DNA of 37,673 nt from CAYVQU01 sp964453155 (GTDB lineage Bacteria > Chloroflexota > Anaerolineae > Anaerolineales > UBA11858): assembly GCA_964453155.1 (NCBI GenBank), contig CAYVQU010000034.1, positions 1 to 37,673 of the forward strand. Reading direction: 5' to 3'. The position numbers were made by a program, and so were the translations under genes. The notes under the pieces are model-generated. The model did not search any database and was not told the DNA's origin. It saw only the letters and a program-made list of their open reading frames with translations. This document shows positions 25,012 through 32,131 of the stretch, in pieces; the first letter of the stretch is position 1; each line of letters opens with the position of its first letter.

Positions 25012-26276
25012 TGCGGTTACTGCGTTGGCTGGGTCGGAATTTAAGTACTTTGCTATTGGCTTTCATCCTGGCGCTAGTGGTTTGGGGCTCGGCAGTCACC
25101 TCCGCCGATCCGAATCAAGAGCGGGTTTTTACCATCCCGATTGAGGTCGATGGACGGGGAACCGATATAGAAATTATCAGCGACCTCCCTGATCGAATGG
25201 CAATGACATTGTATGCCCCCGATAGTATTCTCGACCTACTCGCCGCAGATACTTCGGGGTTTCGGGCGTGGATCAATTTATCTGGACTAGGCACTGGGGA
25301 ACATGAAGTTCCAGTGGAATATGTGATGCCCGCCGATGTCCGGCCCCTACGATTGATCAGGGTCAGCCCTAAGACCTTCCAAATTACATTAGAACAGCAC
25401 GTTGCCATGCGGCTCCCCATTCAAACCAGTGTAATTGGTGAACCAGCGCTGGGGTATCAAACTGAAGAAATTGTCTGGAGCGATCAAGAAGTAACAATTT
25501 CGGGCCGTTCATCTAATGTTCAACAAGTGACCTCCGTTGAGGTCAATCTGGACATCTCTGGGGCCAATGAAAATATAGAAAAAGCATTAACCCTCCTCCC
25601 GCGGGATTCGGAGGGAAACCTGGTCCCAGAGGTAAATCTTAATCCCAAGCAAATTACGGTAACACAAGCGGTCACCTTGCGCGGCGGATACCGGAATATG
25701 GTCGTCAAAGTTGTCACCGTCGGACAGGTGGGGGAAGGATACCGCCAAAGCAATATCACGGTATCGCCATCTAATGTAATGATCTTCGCCCCCGACCCGA
25801 TCTTAATTGATCAACTCCCCGGTTACATCGAGACCCAAATGCTCGATATCACTGGAGTAGTCGATGACCTGGAAACCAGCCTGGCCCTCAACCTGCCGGA
25901 GGGGGTGAGTGTCATCGGTGATCCCAATGTACTCGTCCAGGTTGGGGTAGCAGCCATCGAAGGGAGCATCAATATTTCCCGACAAGTTGAAGTCATTGGG
26001 ATTTTGCCCGAACTGGTTGCCACTGTCGCCCCCGAAACGGTCGAGGTCATTCTTTACGGTCCCATTCCCACCCTCGAAACGATGACCGAAGTCGATGTAC
26101 GCGTCGTCGTTGACCTGACCGAACTTGAACCAGGCGTGTACCAACTTCAACCAGCAGCGATCATCCTGCCCGATCGGATTCGGGCCCAGGTCATCTCGCC
26201 AGAAACCGTAGAAGTCGAAATTATCCCCGCCGATCAGGTGCCCACCCCTACCCTGGCACCCGCGCCGGCACCGTAA
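25011..26276 (+). CDS. cdaR: YbbR-domain protein CdaR, regulator of CdaA
   Basis: Membrane-anchored regulator of the diadenylate cyclase, 421 residues. One N-terminal TM helix (about residues 11-30) is followed by about four YbbR-like beta-rich repeats facing outside (for example MRLPIQTSVIGEPALGYQTEEIVWSDQEVTISGRSSNV). It ends in a Pro/Thr/Ala tail. GGAGG lies upstream and the ATG overlaps the cdaA stop (TAATG); the earlier frame start at 24996 is inside cdaA. In some bacteria CdaR modulates CdaA activity. Confidence 0.9.
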   Translation: MRLLRWLGRNLSTLLLAFILALVVWGSAVTSADPNQERVFTIPIEVDGRGTDIEIISDLPDRMAMTLYAPDSILDLLAADTSGFRAWINLSGLGTGEHEVPVEYVMPADVRPLRLIRVSPKTFQITLEQHVAMRLPIQTSVIGEPALGYQTEEIVWSDQEVTISGRSSNVQQVTSVEVNLDISGANENIEKALTLLPRDSEGNLVPEVNLNPKQITVTQAVTLRGGYRNMVVKVVTVGQVGEGYRQSNITVSPSNVMIFAPDPILIDQLPGYIETQMLDITGVVDDLETSLALNLPEGVSVIGDPNVLVQVGVAAIEGSINISRQVEVIGILPELVATVAPETVEVILYGPIPTLETMTEVDVRVVVDLTELEPGVYQLQPAAIILPDRIRAQVISPETVEVEIIPADQVPTPTLAPAPAP

Positions 26277-26300
26277 ACATTTAAAACAGCTCCCCTCTAA

Positions 26301-26361
26301 CTCCCCCAATACCGGGGGAGAACGACCATTTTCGACCGTTTAGAATTCCCCCAACTAGCGG
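26301..26361. repeat. Tandem GC-rich hairpins between cdaR and der
   Basis: CTCCCCC (26301-26307) with GGGGGAG (26314-26320), then a second CCCCC/GGGGG hairpin near 26348-26363. After these, 26369-26390 carries CATCCTGAG...ATCGAAGGGT, which matches the internal pieces of the MITE-like element at 30249-30390. Likely a degraded palindromic element that may also act as a terminator. Confidence 0.55.
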
Positions 26362-26416
26362 GGGATATCATCCTGAGCCAATCGAAGGGTTTAGAGTGGT
26401 TATAAGGTAAATTATT

Positions 26417-27805
26417 ATGCGTAAACCTCTCGTGGCGTTGGTCGGCAGACCGAACGTCGGCAAAAGCACTTTATTCAACCGCCTAGCTCAAGAGCGGCTG
26501 GCGGTGGTCGATGATATCCCCGGCACCACCCGTGACCGGTTAATGACTGAAACCGACTGGGGCGGCTATGTCTTCGATGTGGTCGATACCGGCGGGATTG
26601 ACCCGACCCAGGTTAGTTCGGGCAAAAATCTCGATCCGCTCTCAGTTGGATCGGCCGAATTCATCCAAGAAATCCGCCAGCAGGCTGAAGTCGCCATTTC
26701 AGAGGCCGATGCGGTGCTATTTATCACCGATGTCGAAAGCGGCGTAACCCCCGCCGATCAGGAAGTAGCCCAAATTCTGCGCCGTTTCCAGACCGAACGG
26801 GAGGGTACATTATGGCCACCGGTGATTTTAGTCGTCAACAAGTGCGAAAATGATGCCCGTCGAGCCGAAGCCTATAGCTTCTACGAACTTGGCATGGGCG
26901 ATCCCTATCCCATCTCAGCCCAACACGGCATGGGCACCGGAGATATGCTCGATGAACTGATCGAGGGATTTAAGGACTGGGTCGATGAAACCGAGGAAGA
27001 TGATTCAGTCAAGATCGCCATCGTCGGCAAGCCCAATGTGGGTAAATCGACCCTGCTCAATCAACTCGCCGGAGAGCAGCGCGCCATTGTCAGTCCCATC
27101 GCCGGCACCACCCGAGACGCGGTCGACACTCGGCTGGAATTCGATGATGTCCCCATCACGCTGATCGACACCGCCGGAATCCGCAAACGCGGCAAAATCG
27201 ATCCCGGCGTAGAGAAGTACAGCGTGATCCGCTCATTCAGTGCCATCGATCGTTGTGATGTGGCTCTGTTGTTAATCGATGCCCAAACCGGCATCACCAA
27301 CCAGGACACGCATATCGCCGGGTTCATCCTGGATGCGTGGAAATCGGCCGTAGTGGTGGTCAATAAGTGGGATGCCATCGAAAAAGACACCTATACGATG
27401 CACAACTACACCCAAATGGTGCGGGCTGAACTCAACTTCATGGATTATGTGCCAGTGATCTTTATCTCAGCCCAAACGGGGAAGCGCGTTCACCAGGTAT
27501 TGCCGACCGCCCTCCAAGTCCAGGAAGAACGCCTGATGCGAATTCAGACTTCCAAGCTGAATCAAATTATCCGGAAAGCACTGGATCGCCACCCCGCCCC
27601 CTCCAAAGCTGGACGACACCTTAAAATCTATTTCGGCTCCCAGGTTCGCAGCGAACCGCCGACCTTCGTGCTGCATGTCAACGATCCCCAACTGGCCCAC
27701 TTCACTTATTTGCGTTATCTGGAGAATCAGATTCGGATGAACTATCCGTTCCAGGGCACTCCCATTCGAATCATCTTGCGGGCCCGCGAACGAGATGAGA
27801 AATGA
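26417..27805 (+). CDS. der: Ribosome-assembly GTPase Der (EngA)
   Basis: Double-GTPase needed for 50S subunit assembly, 462 residues. First G domain: GRPNVGKST, DDIPGTTRDR, DTGG and NKCEND. Second: GKPNVGKST (about residue 198), SPIAGTTRDAVD, DTAGIRKRGKI and NKWD. A KH-like C-terminal domain carries the end motif YLENQIRMNYPFQGTPIRI. A long insert of about 20 residues (LDPLSVGSAEF) lies in the first domain. AAGGT is 9 nt before the ATG. Followed by a perfect 16-bp hairpin. Confidence 0.96.
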   Translation: MRKPLVALVGRPNVGKSTLFNRLAQERLAVVDDIPGTTRDRLMTETDWGGYVFDVVDTGGIDPTQVSSGKNLDPLSVGSAEFIQEIRQQAEVAISEADAVLFITDVESGVTPADQEVAQILRRFQTEREGTLWPPVILVVNKCENDARRAEAYSFYELGMGDPYPISAQHGMGTGDMLDELIEGFKDWVDETEEDDSVKIAIVGKPNVGKSTLLNQLAGEQRAIVSPIAGTTRDAVDTRLEFDDVPITLIDTAGIRKRGKIDPGVEKYSVIRSFSAIDRCDVALLLIDAQTGITNQDTHIAGFILDAWKSAVVVVNKWDAIEKDTYTMHNYTQMVRAELNFMDYVPVIFISAQTGKRVHQVLPTALQVQEERLMRIQTSKLNQIIRKALDRHPAPSKAGRHLKIYFGSQVRSEPPTFVLHVNDPQLAHFTYLRYLENQIRMNYPFQGTPIRIILRARERDEK

Positions 27806-27809
27806 TACC

Positions 27810-27847
27810 CCGGAGAGCTGGTCACTGATTGGTGACCAGCTCTCCGG
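27810..27847. terminator. Perfect hairpin after der
   Basis: A 16-bp perfect stem, CCGGAGAGCTGGTCAC / GTGACCAGCTCTCCGG, with a 6-nt loop, 4 bp after the der stop. There is only a weak T-rich tail (CTTGTTCCC), but stem strength suggests termination or a transcript end. Confidence 0.7.
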
Positions 27848-27856
27848 CTTGTTCCC

Positions 27857-27885
27857 TTGTCGTGACTTCAATCCGGTCTTATAAT
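27857..27885 (+). promoter_or_regulatory. Sigma-A type promoter of lepB
   Basis: TTGTCG (27857-27862), 17-nt spacer, TATAAT (27880-27885). The predicted start is about 27892, so the leader before ATG 27895 would be only about 3 nt. Confidence 0.7.
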
Positions 27886-27894
27886 CTTGCCACG

Positions 27895-28503
27895 ATGGAA
27901 CCCAATTTTCAAAACTATTCAACAGAAATCCAACCAGAAAACCAGGAAGCAGAAAACGAACCCTCCGGTTTATTTCGGTTTTTTGTGGATATTCTCGAAA
28001 CGTTAATTTTATCGGTACTCTTATTTGTGGGAATTAATGCCATCTCAGCTCGCATTCGGGTCGATGGCTCAAGTATGGAACCTTCATTTCACACCGGCGA
28101 ATTTGTAATCGTCAACCGATTGGCCTATAAATTTGGCTTACCCGAACATGGAGATGTGGTCGTTTTCCACTGGCCCCGCGATCCGTCCCAAGAATATATT
28201 AAACGCGTCATTGGTTTACCGGGGAATCAGGTCAAAGTTGTCGATGGCCAGGTCTATGTCAATGATCAAGTCCTAGTGGAGCCTTATATCGCCGCGGCCC
28301 CGCGGTATCAGGGCAGCTGGCAGGTGCCCGCCGACCAGGTCTTTGTTTTAGGGGATAACCGCAATAATTCATCTGATTCTCACAACTGGGGGGCCGTGCC
28401 AATGGAAAATGTCATTGGTAAGGCTATTTTTGTTTATTGGCCGCCACCCGAATGGGGGGTAGTTCCCGATGCCGCCGCAGCCAATGCGGCGAATACGCCT
28501 TAG
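27895..28503 (+). CDS. lepB: Signal peptidase I
   Basis: Cleaves signal peptides of exported proteins. The 202-residue product has an N-terminal TM anchor (about 27-52), catalytic Ser60 in DGSSMEPSF and catalytic Lys103 in YIKRVIGLPG, with FVLGDNRNNSSDSHNWG and GKAIFVYWPP as the conserved C-terminal boxes. The open frame extends upstream to 27829, but a TATAAT box 10 nt before ATG 27895 favours this start. Single gene, not in an operon with the microcompartment genes. Confidence 0.93.
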   Translation: MEPNFQNYSTEIQPENQEAENEPSGLFRFFVDILETLILSVLLFVGINAISARIRVDGSSMEPSFHTGEFVIVNRLAYKFGLPEHGDVVVFHWPRDPSQEYIKRVIGLPGNQVKVVDGQVYVNDQVLVEPYIAAAPRYQGSWQVPADQVFVLGDNRNNSSDSHNWGAVPMENVIGKAIFVYWPPPEWGVVPDAAAANAANTP

Positions 28504-28530
28504 ATTTTCTGTCGAAGCTTCGAAAACAAG

Positions 28531-28599
28531 TTTAACCGCAGAGATCGCGGCGGACGCAGAGAAAAAAACTCAGCGTTCTTCGCGATCTCTGCGGTTAAA
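28531..28599. repeat. Perfect 19-bp inverted repeat upstream of the BMC locus
   Basis: TTTAACCGCAGAGATCGCG (28531-28549) and its exact reverse complement (28581-28599) enclose 31 nt. It separates lepB from the promoter of the GntR gene and may end lepB transcription. Confidence 0.8.
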
Positions 28600-28611
28600 T
28601 CAGTTTTGTGG

Positions 28612-28640
28612 TTGACTCCCTTCTCCACTTCCGCTATAAT
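28612..28640 (+). promoter_or_regulatory. Strong sigma-A type promoter of the BMC locus
   Basis: TTGACT (28612-28617), 17-nt spacer, TATAAT (28635-28640). Predicted start about 28647, leaving a leader of about 48 nt before the GntR gene. An imperfect palindrome TTGGTATATCTAA (28655-28667) lies just after the start and is a possible autoregulatory operator for the GntR protein, but its symmetry is weak. Confidence 0.75.
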
Positions 28641-28694
28641 CGCAATAGAACATGTTGGTATATCTAAGGATAAGTTATTCTAATTTGGTTGAAA

Positions 28695-29483
28695 ATGGAT
28701 AGAGAATCGCAAGCCAAACCCCTCTATCAAGTCGTGGTGGATTCGCTCTTAGCTCAAATTGAAGCCGGTGAACTACAGCCCGAAGAAAAAATTCCGTCTG
28801 AGAACGCGTTGGGCAAACTCTATAACGTCGGACGAAATACGGTTCGCCGGGCATTGCAGGAGTTAGTGGCCGCCGAAGTGTTGACCACTATTCATGGGGT
28901 CGGCACCTTTGTCGCCGCCGACCGGTTGGATAAAACCGCTGAATACTTGCTGGGTTTCACCCACGAGATGGAAAACCACGGCAAACGGGTCACCAGCCAG
29001 GTATTGGAGGCTCAAATTATCAGCGCCGATCCCTTCCTGGCCCGCCGATTGCAAATCCAATTAGGCGCCGAAGTCGTCTTTTTGTACCGCGTCCGGCTGA
29101 TGGACGAGGAACCCACCGCCCTCGAACGGGCCTACTTGCCCCACGCGCTGTGTCAGGGCATTTTAGAACACGACTTTGCGACCGAATCATTGTACGAGAC
29201 GCTATCCACAGTCTACGACCAAGTGCCCGACCATGCGGAACAGGTCATCGAGGCCAGTCTGGCCACCCCCGAAGTTGCCCGCCTGCTGAATTTGACCCTT
29301 CCAGCCGTGGTGCTCGTATTTCATAGAGAAACCCGGTTGGCTTCTGGGCAGGTTATCGAATATGTCGATTCAGAATTACGGGGCGACAGCTTCCGGTTTT
29401 ACACCAACCTACGACTGCGCGGGACTGGCAGTGCGGCCGCATTCCGGATGCTGCCTTTACAAACCGATTCTGTTAGTCTGTAA
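28695..29483 (+). CDS. GntR-family regulator with UTRA domain (HutC subfamily)
   Basis: Likely local transcription regulator of the microcompartment genes, 262 residues. The winged-helix domain (about 8-75) shows IEAGELQPEEKIPSENALGK and NTVRRALQELVAAEVLTTIHGVGTFV. A UTRA ligand domain (about 90-240) follows, with YRVRLMDEEPTALERAYLP. UTRA domains often bind sugar phosphates or related metabolites, which fits a sugar-phosphate locus. ATG 28695 is used; a TTG two codons earlier (28689) is the alternative. No near ribosome-binding site. The next gene starts 12 bp after its stop. Confidence 0.88.
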   Translation: MDRESQAKPLYQVVVDSLLAQIEAGELQPEEKIPSENALGKLYNVGRNTVRRALQELVAAEVLTTIHGVGTFVAADRLDKTAEYLLGFTHEMENHGKRVTSQVLEAQIISADPFLARRLQIQLGAEVVFLYRVRLMDEEPTALERAYLPHALCQGILEHDFATESLYETLSTVYDQVPDHAEQVIEASLATPEVARLLNLTLPAVVLVFHRETRLASGQVIEYVDSELRGDSFRFYTNLRLRGTGSAAAFRMLPLQTDSVSL

Positions 29484-29495
29484 TTGAGAAAAAAT

Positions 29496-30092
29496 ATGAG
29501 TATCATTTCTGATTCTGAGCTTCAGGAAATTGTCCAGCGAGTAGTCCGACAAACTGCTGGCGACGGTAACCCAACACCGGCGGCACCTGCACCTACGTCC
29601 CCAGCTCAGCAATCAGAAAACATTGAAATTGAACCTGACAACAATACCAACCGCCGCATCGCCATCGGTGCTGATCACGGCGGCTTTACGCTGAAAGAAA
29701 ACCTGAAGACTTACCTACAAGGTAAGGGCTATCAGGTCGATGATTGCGGCTGCTACAGCACCGATTCGGTCGACTATCCCGATCTCGCCTATGCGGTTGC
29801 AGTCAAAGTTAGTGAAGGCTCTGCCTGGCGCGGCATCGTCATCGATGGAGCCGGGATCGGCAGTTGCATGGCCGCCAACAAAGTTCCCGGTGTGCGGGCC
29901 GCAATGTGCTACGATCATGCTACCGCCGTCAACAGCCGCGAACACAACGCAGCCAATGTTCTTTCACTGGGCGCCGGTCTGATCGGCCCCAACCTGGCCA
30001 AACAAATTGTCCAAACCTGGCTCGACACGGATTTCGCGGGGGGGCGGCATTCGCGCCGAGTTAGTAAGATTATGAAAATTGAGAAGGAATAG
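29496..30092 (+). CDS. RpiB/LacAB-family sugar-phosphate isomerase, BMC cargo
   Basis: Member of the ribose-5-phosphate isomerase B / galactose-6-phosphate isomerase family, 198 residues. About 55 extra residues precede the domain: an amphipathic helix (SDSELQEIVQRVVRQTAG, 5-22) like an encapsulation peptide, then a Pro/Ala linker. The fold starts RRIAIGADHGGFTLKENL. ANKVPGVRAAMCYD, SREHNAANVLSLGAG and GGRHSRRV are conserved. The usual catalytic Cys-Gly-Thr is Asp117-Gly-Ala here; Cys124 is nearby. ATG 29496 is chosen over TTG 29484. It may isomerise a pentose phosphate, but the changed active site leaves the substrate open. Confidence 0.87.
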   Translation: MSIISDSELQEIVQRVVRQTAGDGNPTPAAPAPTSPAQQSENIEIEPDNNTNRRIAIGADHGGFTLKENLKTYLQGKGYQVDDCGCYSTDSVDYPDLAYAVAVKVSEGSAWRGIVIDGAGIGSCMAANKVPGVRAAMCYDHATAVNSREHNAANVLSLGAGLIGPNLAKQIVQTWLDTDFAGGRHSRRVSKIMKIEKE

Positions 30093-30225
30093 AACGCGGA
30101 TGTCGCTACGCTTAGGCGGATGCGCTCCGCTAACGCGGATGCGCGCGGATTTATTATTTTCCCTAAAATCCGTGTGAATCTGCGAAGCCCGAGTTTTTCT
30201 GGGCCATCAGCATTATCCACGTTCT
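30091..30225. repeat. Palindromic element between the isomerase and aldolase genes
   Basis: Outer arms AGAACGCGGAT (30091-30101) and ATCCACGTTCT (30215-30225), one mismatch; inner arms CGCGGATTT (30144-30152) and AAATCCGTG (30166-30174). Between them are repeats of the GCGGATG unit. The left arm overlaps the isomerase stop codon. Confidence 0.65.
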
Positions 30226-30248
30226 AATAACTTCCCATAATTAAGTAA

Positions 30249-30390
30249 CTGATGTTACGCACGTAGCATCCTGAGTAGGTCTACAGGACCATATCGAAGG
30301 GTGCGGGTTGTCCGAAAACTCACCCTTCGATACACTAGCGCTACTCAGGATGAATTTTCTAGCACATTTTGCATCCCTGCGTAACATCAG
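30249..30390. mobile_element. 142-bp MITE-like element with TIRs and target duplication
   Basis: Perfect 13-bp terminal inverted repeats (CTGATGTTACGCA / TGCGTAACATCAG) bounded by a perfect 8-bp direct repeat TTAAGTAA at 30241-30248 and 30391-30398. Inside are two more inverted pairs: ATCCTGAGTAG / CTACTCAGGAT and TATCGAAGGGTG / CACCCTTCGATA. No ORF. It ends 18 bp before the aldolase ATG. Non-autonomous; no matching transposase gene is in the window. Confidence 0.8.
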
Positions 30391-30416
30391 TTAAGTAAAT
30401 AGTGTAAGAGAAAAAA

Positions 30417-31343
30417 ATGTTTGCAGATTTATCAAAAGTCGAACAAATTGTTCAAATTGTGACCCGCGAGGTACTGATTGCCCTGGCGGAAGAAGAACAG
30501 CAGGGCCACCTCCCCCAAGGTGAACACTGCACGGAAGAATGCGCCGAAGGCATTTGCGTCCGGACCTGCTATGATCGGGTCGGGCGAGTGGTTAGTGCGG
30601 GGGCTTCGCGCATCTCAGCGACCATCGGTCGCTACCCTGAAGATCCTAGTATGGGACGCTATGTCGACCACACCCTGCTTAAACCCGATGCCACCAAAGA
30701 TCAAATTGCCCAACTGTGCTACGAGGCCAAAAAATACGAATTTGCTTCGGTGTGCGTCAACCCCACCCACGTCAAACTCTCCGCTGAACTGCTGAAAGGC
30801 AGCAACGTCGATGTGTGCACGGTGATTGGCTTCCCCCTGGGGGCCTCCTCCCCAGCCGTCAAAGCATTTGAAACCGAAACCGCGCTCAAAGATGGGGCCA
30901 CCGAGATCGACATGGTCATTAACGTGGGCGCGCTGAAAGCAAAAGATTTCGATCTGGTTGCCCAGGACATTAACGGCGTCGTGCGGATGGCCCATGCTTC
31001 CGGTGCAATCGTCAAAGTTATTATCGAAACATCATTATTGGATGAAGATGAAAAAGTAACCGCCTGTCTGCTCTCCAAAGAAGCGGGCGCCGATTTTGTC
31101 AAAACCTCGACCGGATTTTCGGGGGGCGGCGCCACCGTGGAGGATATCGCCCTCATGCGGAAAGTCGTCGGCCCCGAAATGGGCGTCAAAGCCTCCGGGG
31201 GTGTCAGGGACTATGAAGATGCCAAAAACATGGTTCAGGCCGGGGCCACCCGGATCGGGGCCAGTGCGGGCGTCAAAATCGTGCAAGGTGAAAAAGCCGC
31301 GAATGGAAAGGTAGCCGCGCCCCAGAAGGCGCAGGCTTACTAG
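30417..31343 (+). CDS. deoC: Deoxyribose-phosphate aldolase (DeoC family), BMC cargo
   Basis: Cleaves 2-deoxyribose-5-phosphate to glyceraldehyde-3-phosphate and acetaldehyde. The 308-residue protein has an 80-residue N-terminal addition: an amphipathic helix (SKVEQIVQIVTREVLIALAE, 5-24) resembling an encapsulation peptide, and a four-Cys module C38-x3-C42-x4-C47-x3-C51. The aldolase domain is intact: YVDHTLLKPDAT, VCVNPTHVKL, VIGFPLGA, EIDMVINVGALK, Schiff-base Lys200 (VKVIIET), Lys229 (VKTSTGF) and KASGGVRDYEDA. Ordinary DeoC is about 220-260 residues. The gap before it holds a palindrome and a MITE-like element. Confidence 0.93.
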   Translation: MFADLSKVEQIVQIVTREVLIALAEEEQQGHLPQGEHCTEECAEGICVRTCYDRVGRVVSAGASRISATIGRYPEDPSMGRYVDHTLLKPDATKDQIAQLCYEAKKYEFASVCVNPTHVKLSAELLKGSNVDVCTVIGFPLGASSPAVKAFETETALKDGATEIDMVINVGALKAKDFDLVAQDINGVVRMAHASGAIVKVIIETSLLDEDEKVTACLLSKEAGADFVKTSTGFSGGGATVEDIALMRKVVGPEMGVKASGGVRDYEDAKNMVQAGATRIGASAGVKIVQGEKAANGKVAAPQKAQAY

Positions 31344-31349
31344 CATTAA

Positions 31350-31390
31350 GAATGCGGTTCCGCCGCTACGCTTACACCGGAACCGCATTC
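31350..31390. repeat. Perfect 13-bp hairpin after deoC
   Basis: GAATGCGGTTCCG (31350-31362) and CGGAACCGCATTC (31378-31390) over a 15-nt loop, between deoC and the first BMC-P gene. No T-tract follows, so a processing or stability signal is as likely as termination. Confidence 0.7.
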
Positions 31391-31404
31391 CTTTGAAACA
31401 AATT

Positions 31405-31695
31405 ATGCGCATTGCCAGAGTGATCGGAACCGCGATCTCCACCATCAAAGATTACAAAATCGAGGGCAGCAAGCTCTTGATGGTTAGCCAGACGAACCCG
31501 GCCGGAGACATTGTCGGGAAGCCCTATGTCGCAATCGATCTGGTCGACGCGGGCGAGGGTGATTTAGTCCTGACCGGGCACGGTTCCAGCGCCCGGCAGA
31601 CCAACGTGACCAAAGACACTCCGGTCGATGCTGTGGTTATCGCCGTGATCGATCACCTGGAAGTCGATGGTAAAGTTGTGTTTGAAAAAATGTAA
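31405..31695 (+). CDS. BMC-P shell vertex protein (EutN/CcmL family), copy 1
   Basis: Pentameric protein that caps the vertices of the icosahedral shell. The 96-residue product shows the family pattern: MRIARVIGTAISTIKDYKIEGSKLLMV, YVAIDLVDAGEGDLVLTGHGSSAR and PVDAVVIAVIDHLEVDGKVVFEKM. ATG 31405 is chosen over TTG 31393. It is most similar to the next BMC-P product (shared GKPYVAxDxxDAGxGDLVLTxHGSS), so these two look like a tandem duplication. Confidence 0.93.
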   Translation: MRIARVIGTAISTIKDYKIEGSKLLMVSQTNPAGDIVGKPYVAIDLVDAGEGDLVLTGHGSSARQTNVTKDTPVDAVVIAVIDHLEVDGKVVFEKM

Positions 31696-31701
31696 AGAAT
31701 A

Positions 31702-31761
31702 ACCACAAAGAACACAAAGAACCACTAAGTTTTTCTTTGTGCTCTTTGTGGCCTTTGTGGT
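31702..31761. repeat. Inverted repeat between BMC-P copies 1 and 2
   Basis: ACCACAAAG (31702-31710) and CTTTGTGGT (31753-31761) form the outer stem, with further ACACAAAGA / TCTTTGTG pairing inside. A similar ACCAC...CACAAAGG palindrome lies at 34934-34995. Confidence 0.6.
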
Positions 31762-31788
31762 GAAGAATTAACCGCCGGAAAAAATCGA

Positions 31789-32079
31789 ATGATTATTGCC
31801 AAAGTCATAGGAACCACCGTATCGACGATCAAAGAACCGACCCTGGAAGGGCGCAAGCTGCTGATTCTGCGACCTGCTGATGAAACCGGGACCGCCTACG
31901 GCAAACCTTACGTCGCCGTCGACACTCTCGATGCCGGGATTGGGGATTTAGTCTTAACTGCCCACGGTTCCAGCGGCCGCCTGACGGATATCACTAAGAA
32001 CCGGCCAGTGGATGCCGTCATCATGGCAGTGATCGATCATTTGTCTGTAAAAGGTAAGGTCAGTTATCGGAAAGAGTAA
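31789..32079 (+). CDS. BMC-P shell vertex protein (EutN/CcmL family), copy 2
   Basis: A 96-residue pentamer-forming shell protein: MIIAKVIGTTVSTIKEPTLEGRKLLIL, KPYVAVDTLDAGIGDLVLTAHGSSGR and PVDAVIMAVIDHLSVKGKVSYRKE. Close paralogue of the preceding gene, from which it is separated by a palindrome. No clear ribosome-binding site, only A-rich sequence before the ATG. Confidence 0.93.
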   Translation: MIIAKVIGTTVSTIKEPTLEGRKLLILRPADETGTAYGKPYVAVDTLDAGIGDLVLTAHGSSGRLTDITKNRPVDAVIMAVIDHLSVKGKVSYRKE

Positions 32080-32087
32080 CCCAAATC

Positions 32088-32119
32088 AGACCTTCCAGTT
32101 TTTGAAAACCTGGAAGGTT
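32088..32119. repeat. Palindromic intergenic element (CCTGGAAGG family, copy 3)
   Basis: ACCTTCCAGTTTT faces AAAACCTGGAAGGT with a one-base bulge. It fills the gap before the aldehyde dehydrogenase gene and matches the elements at 1361-1393 and 12931-12962. Confidence 0.6.
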
Positions 32120-32131
32120 TAGACCAATCTC

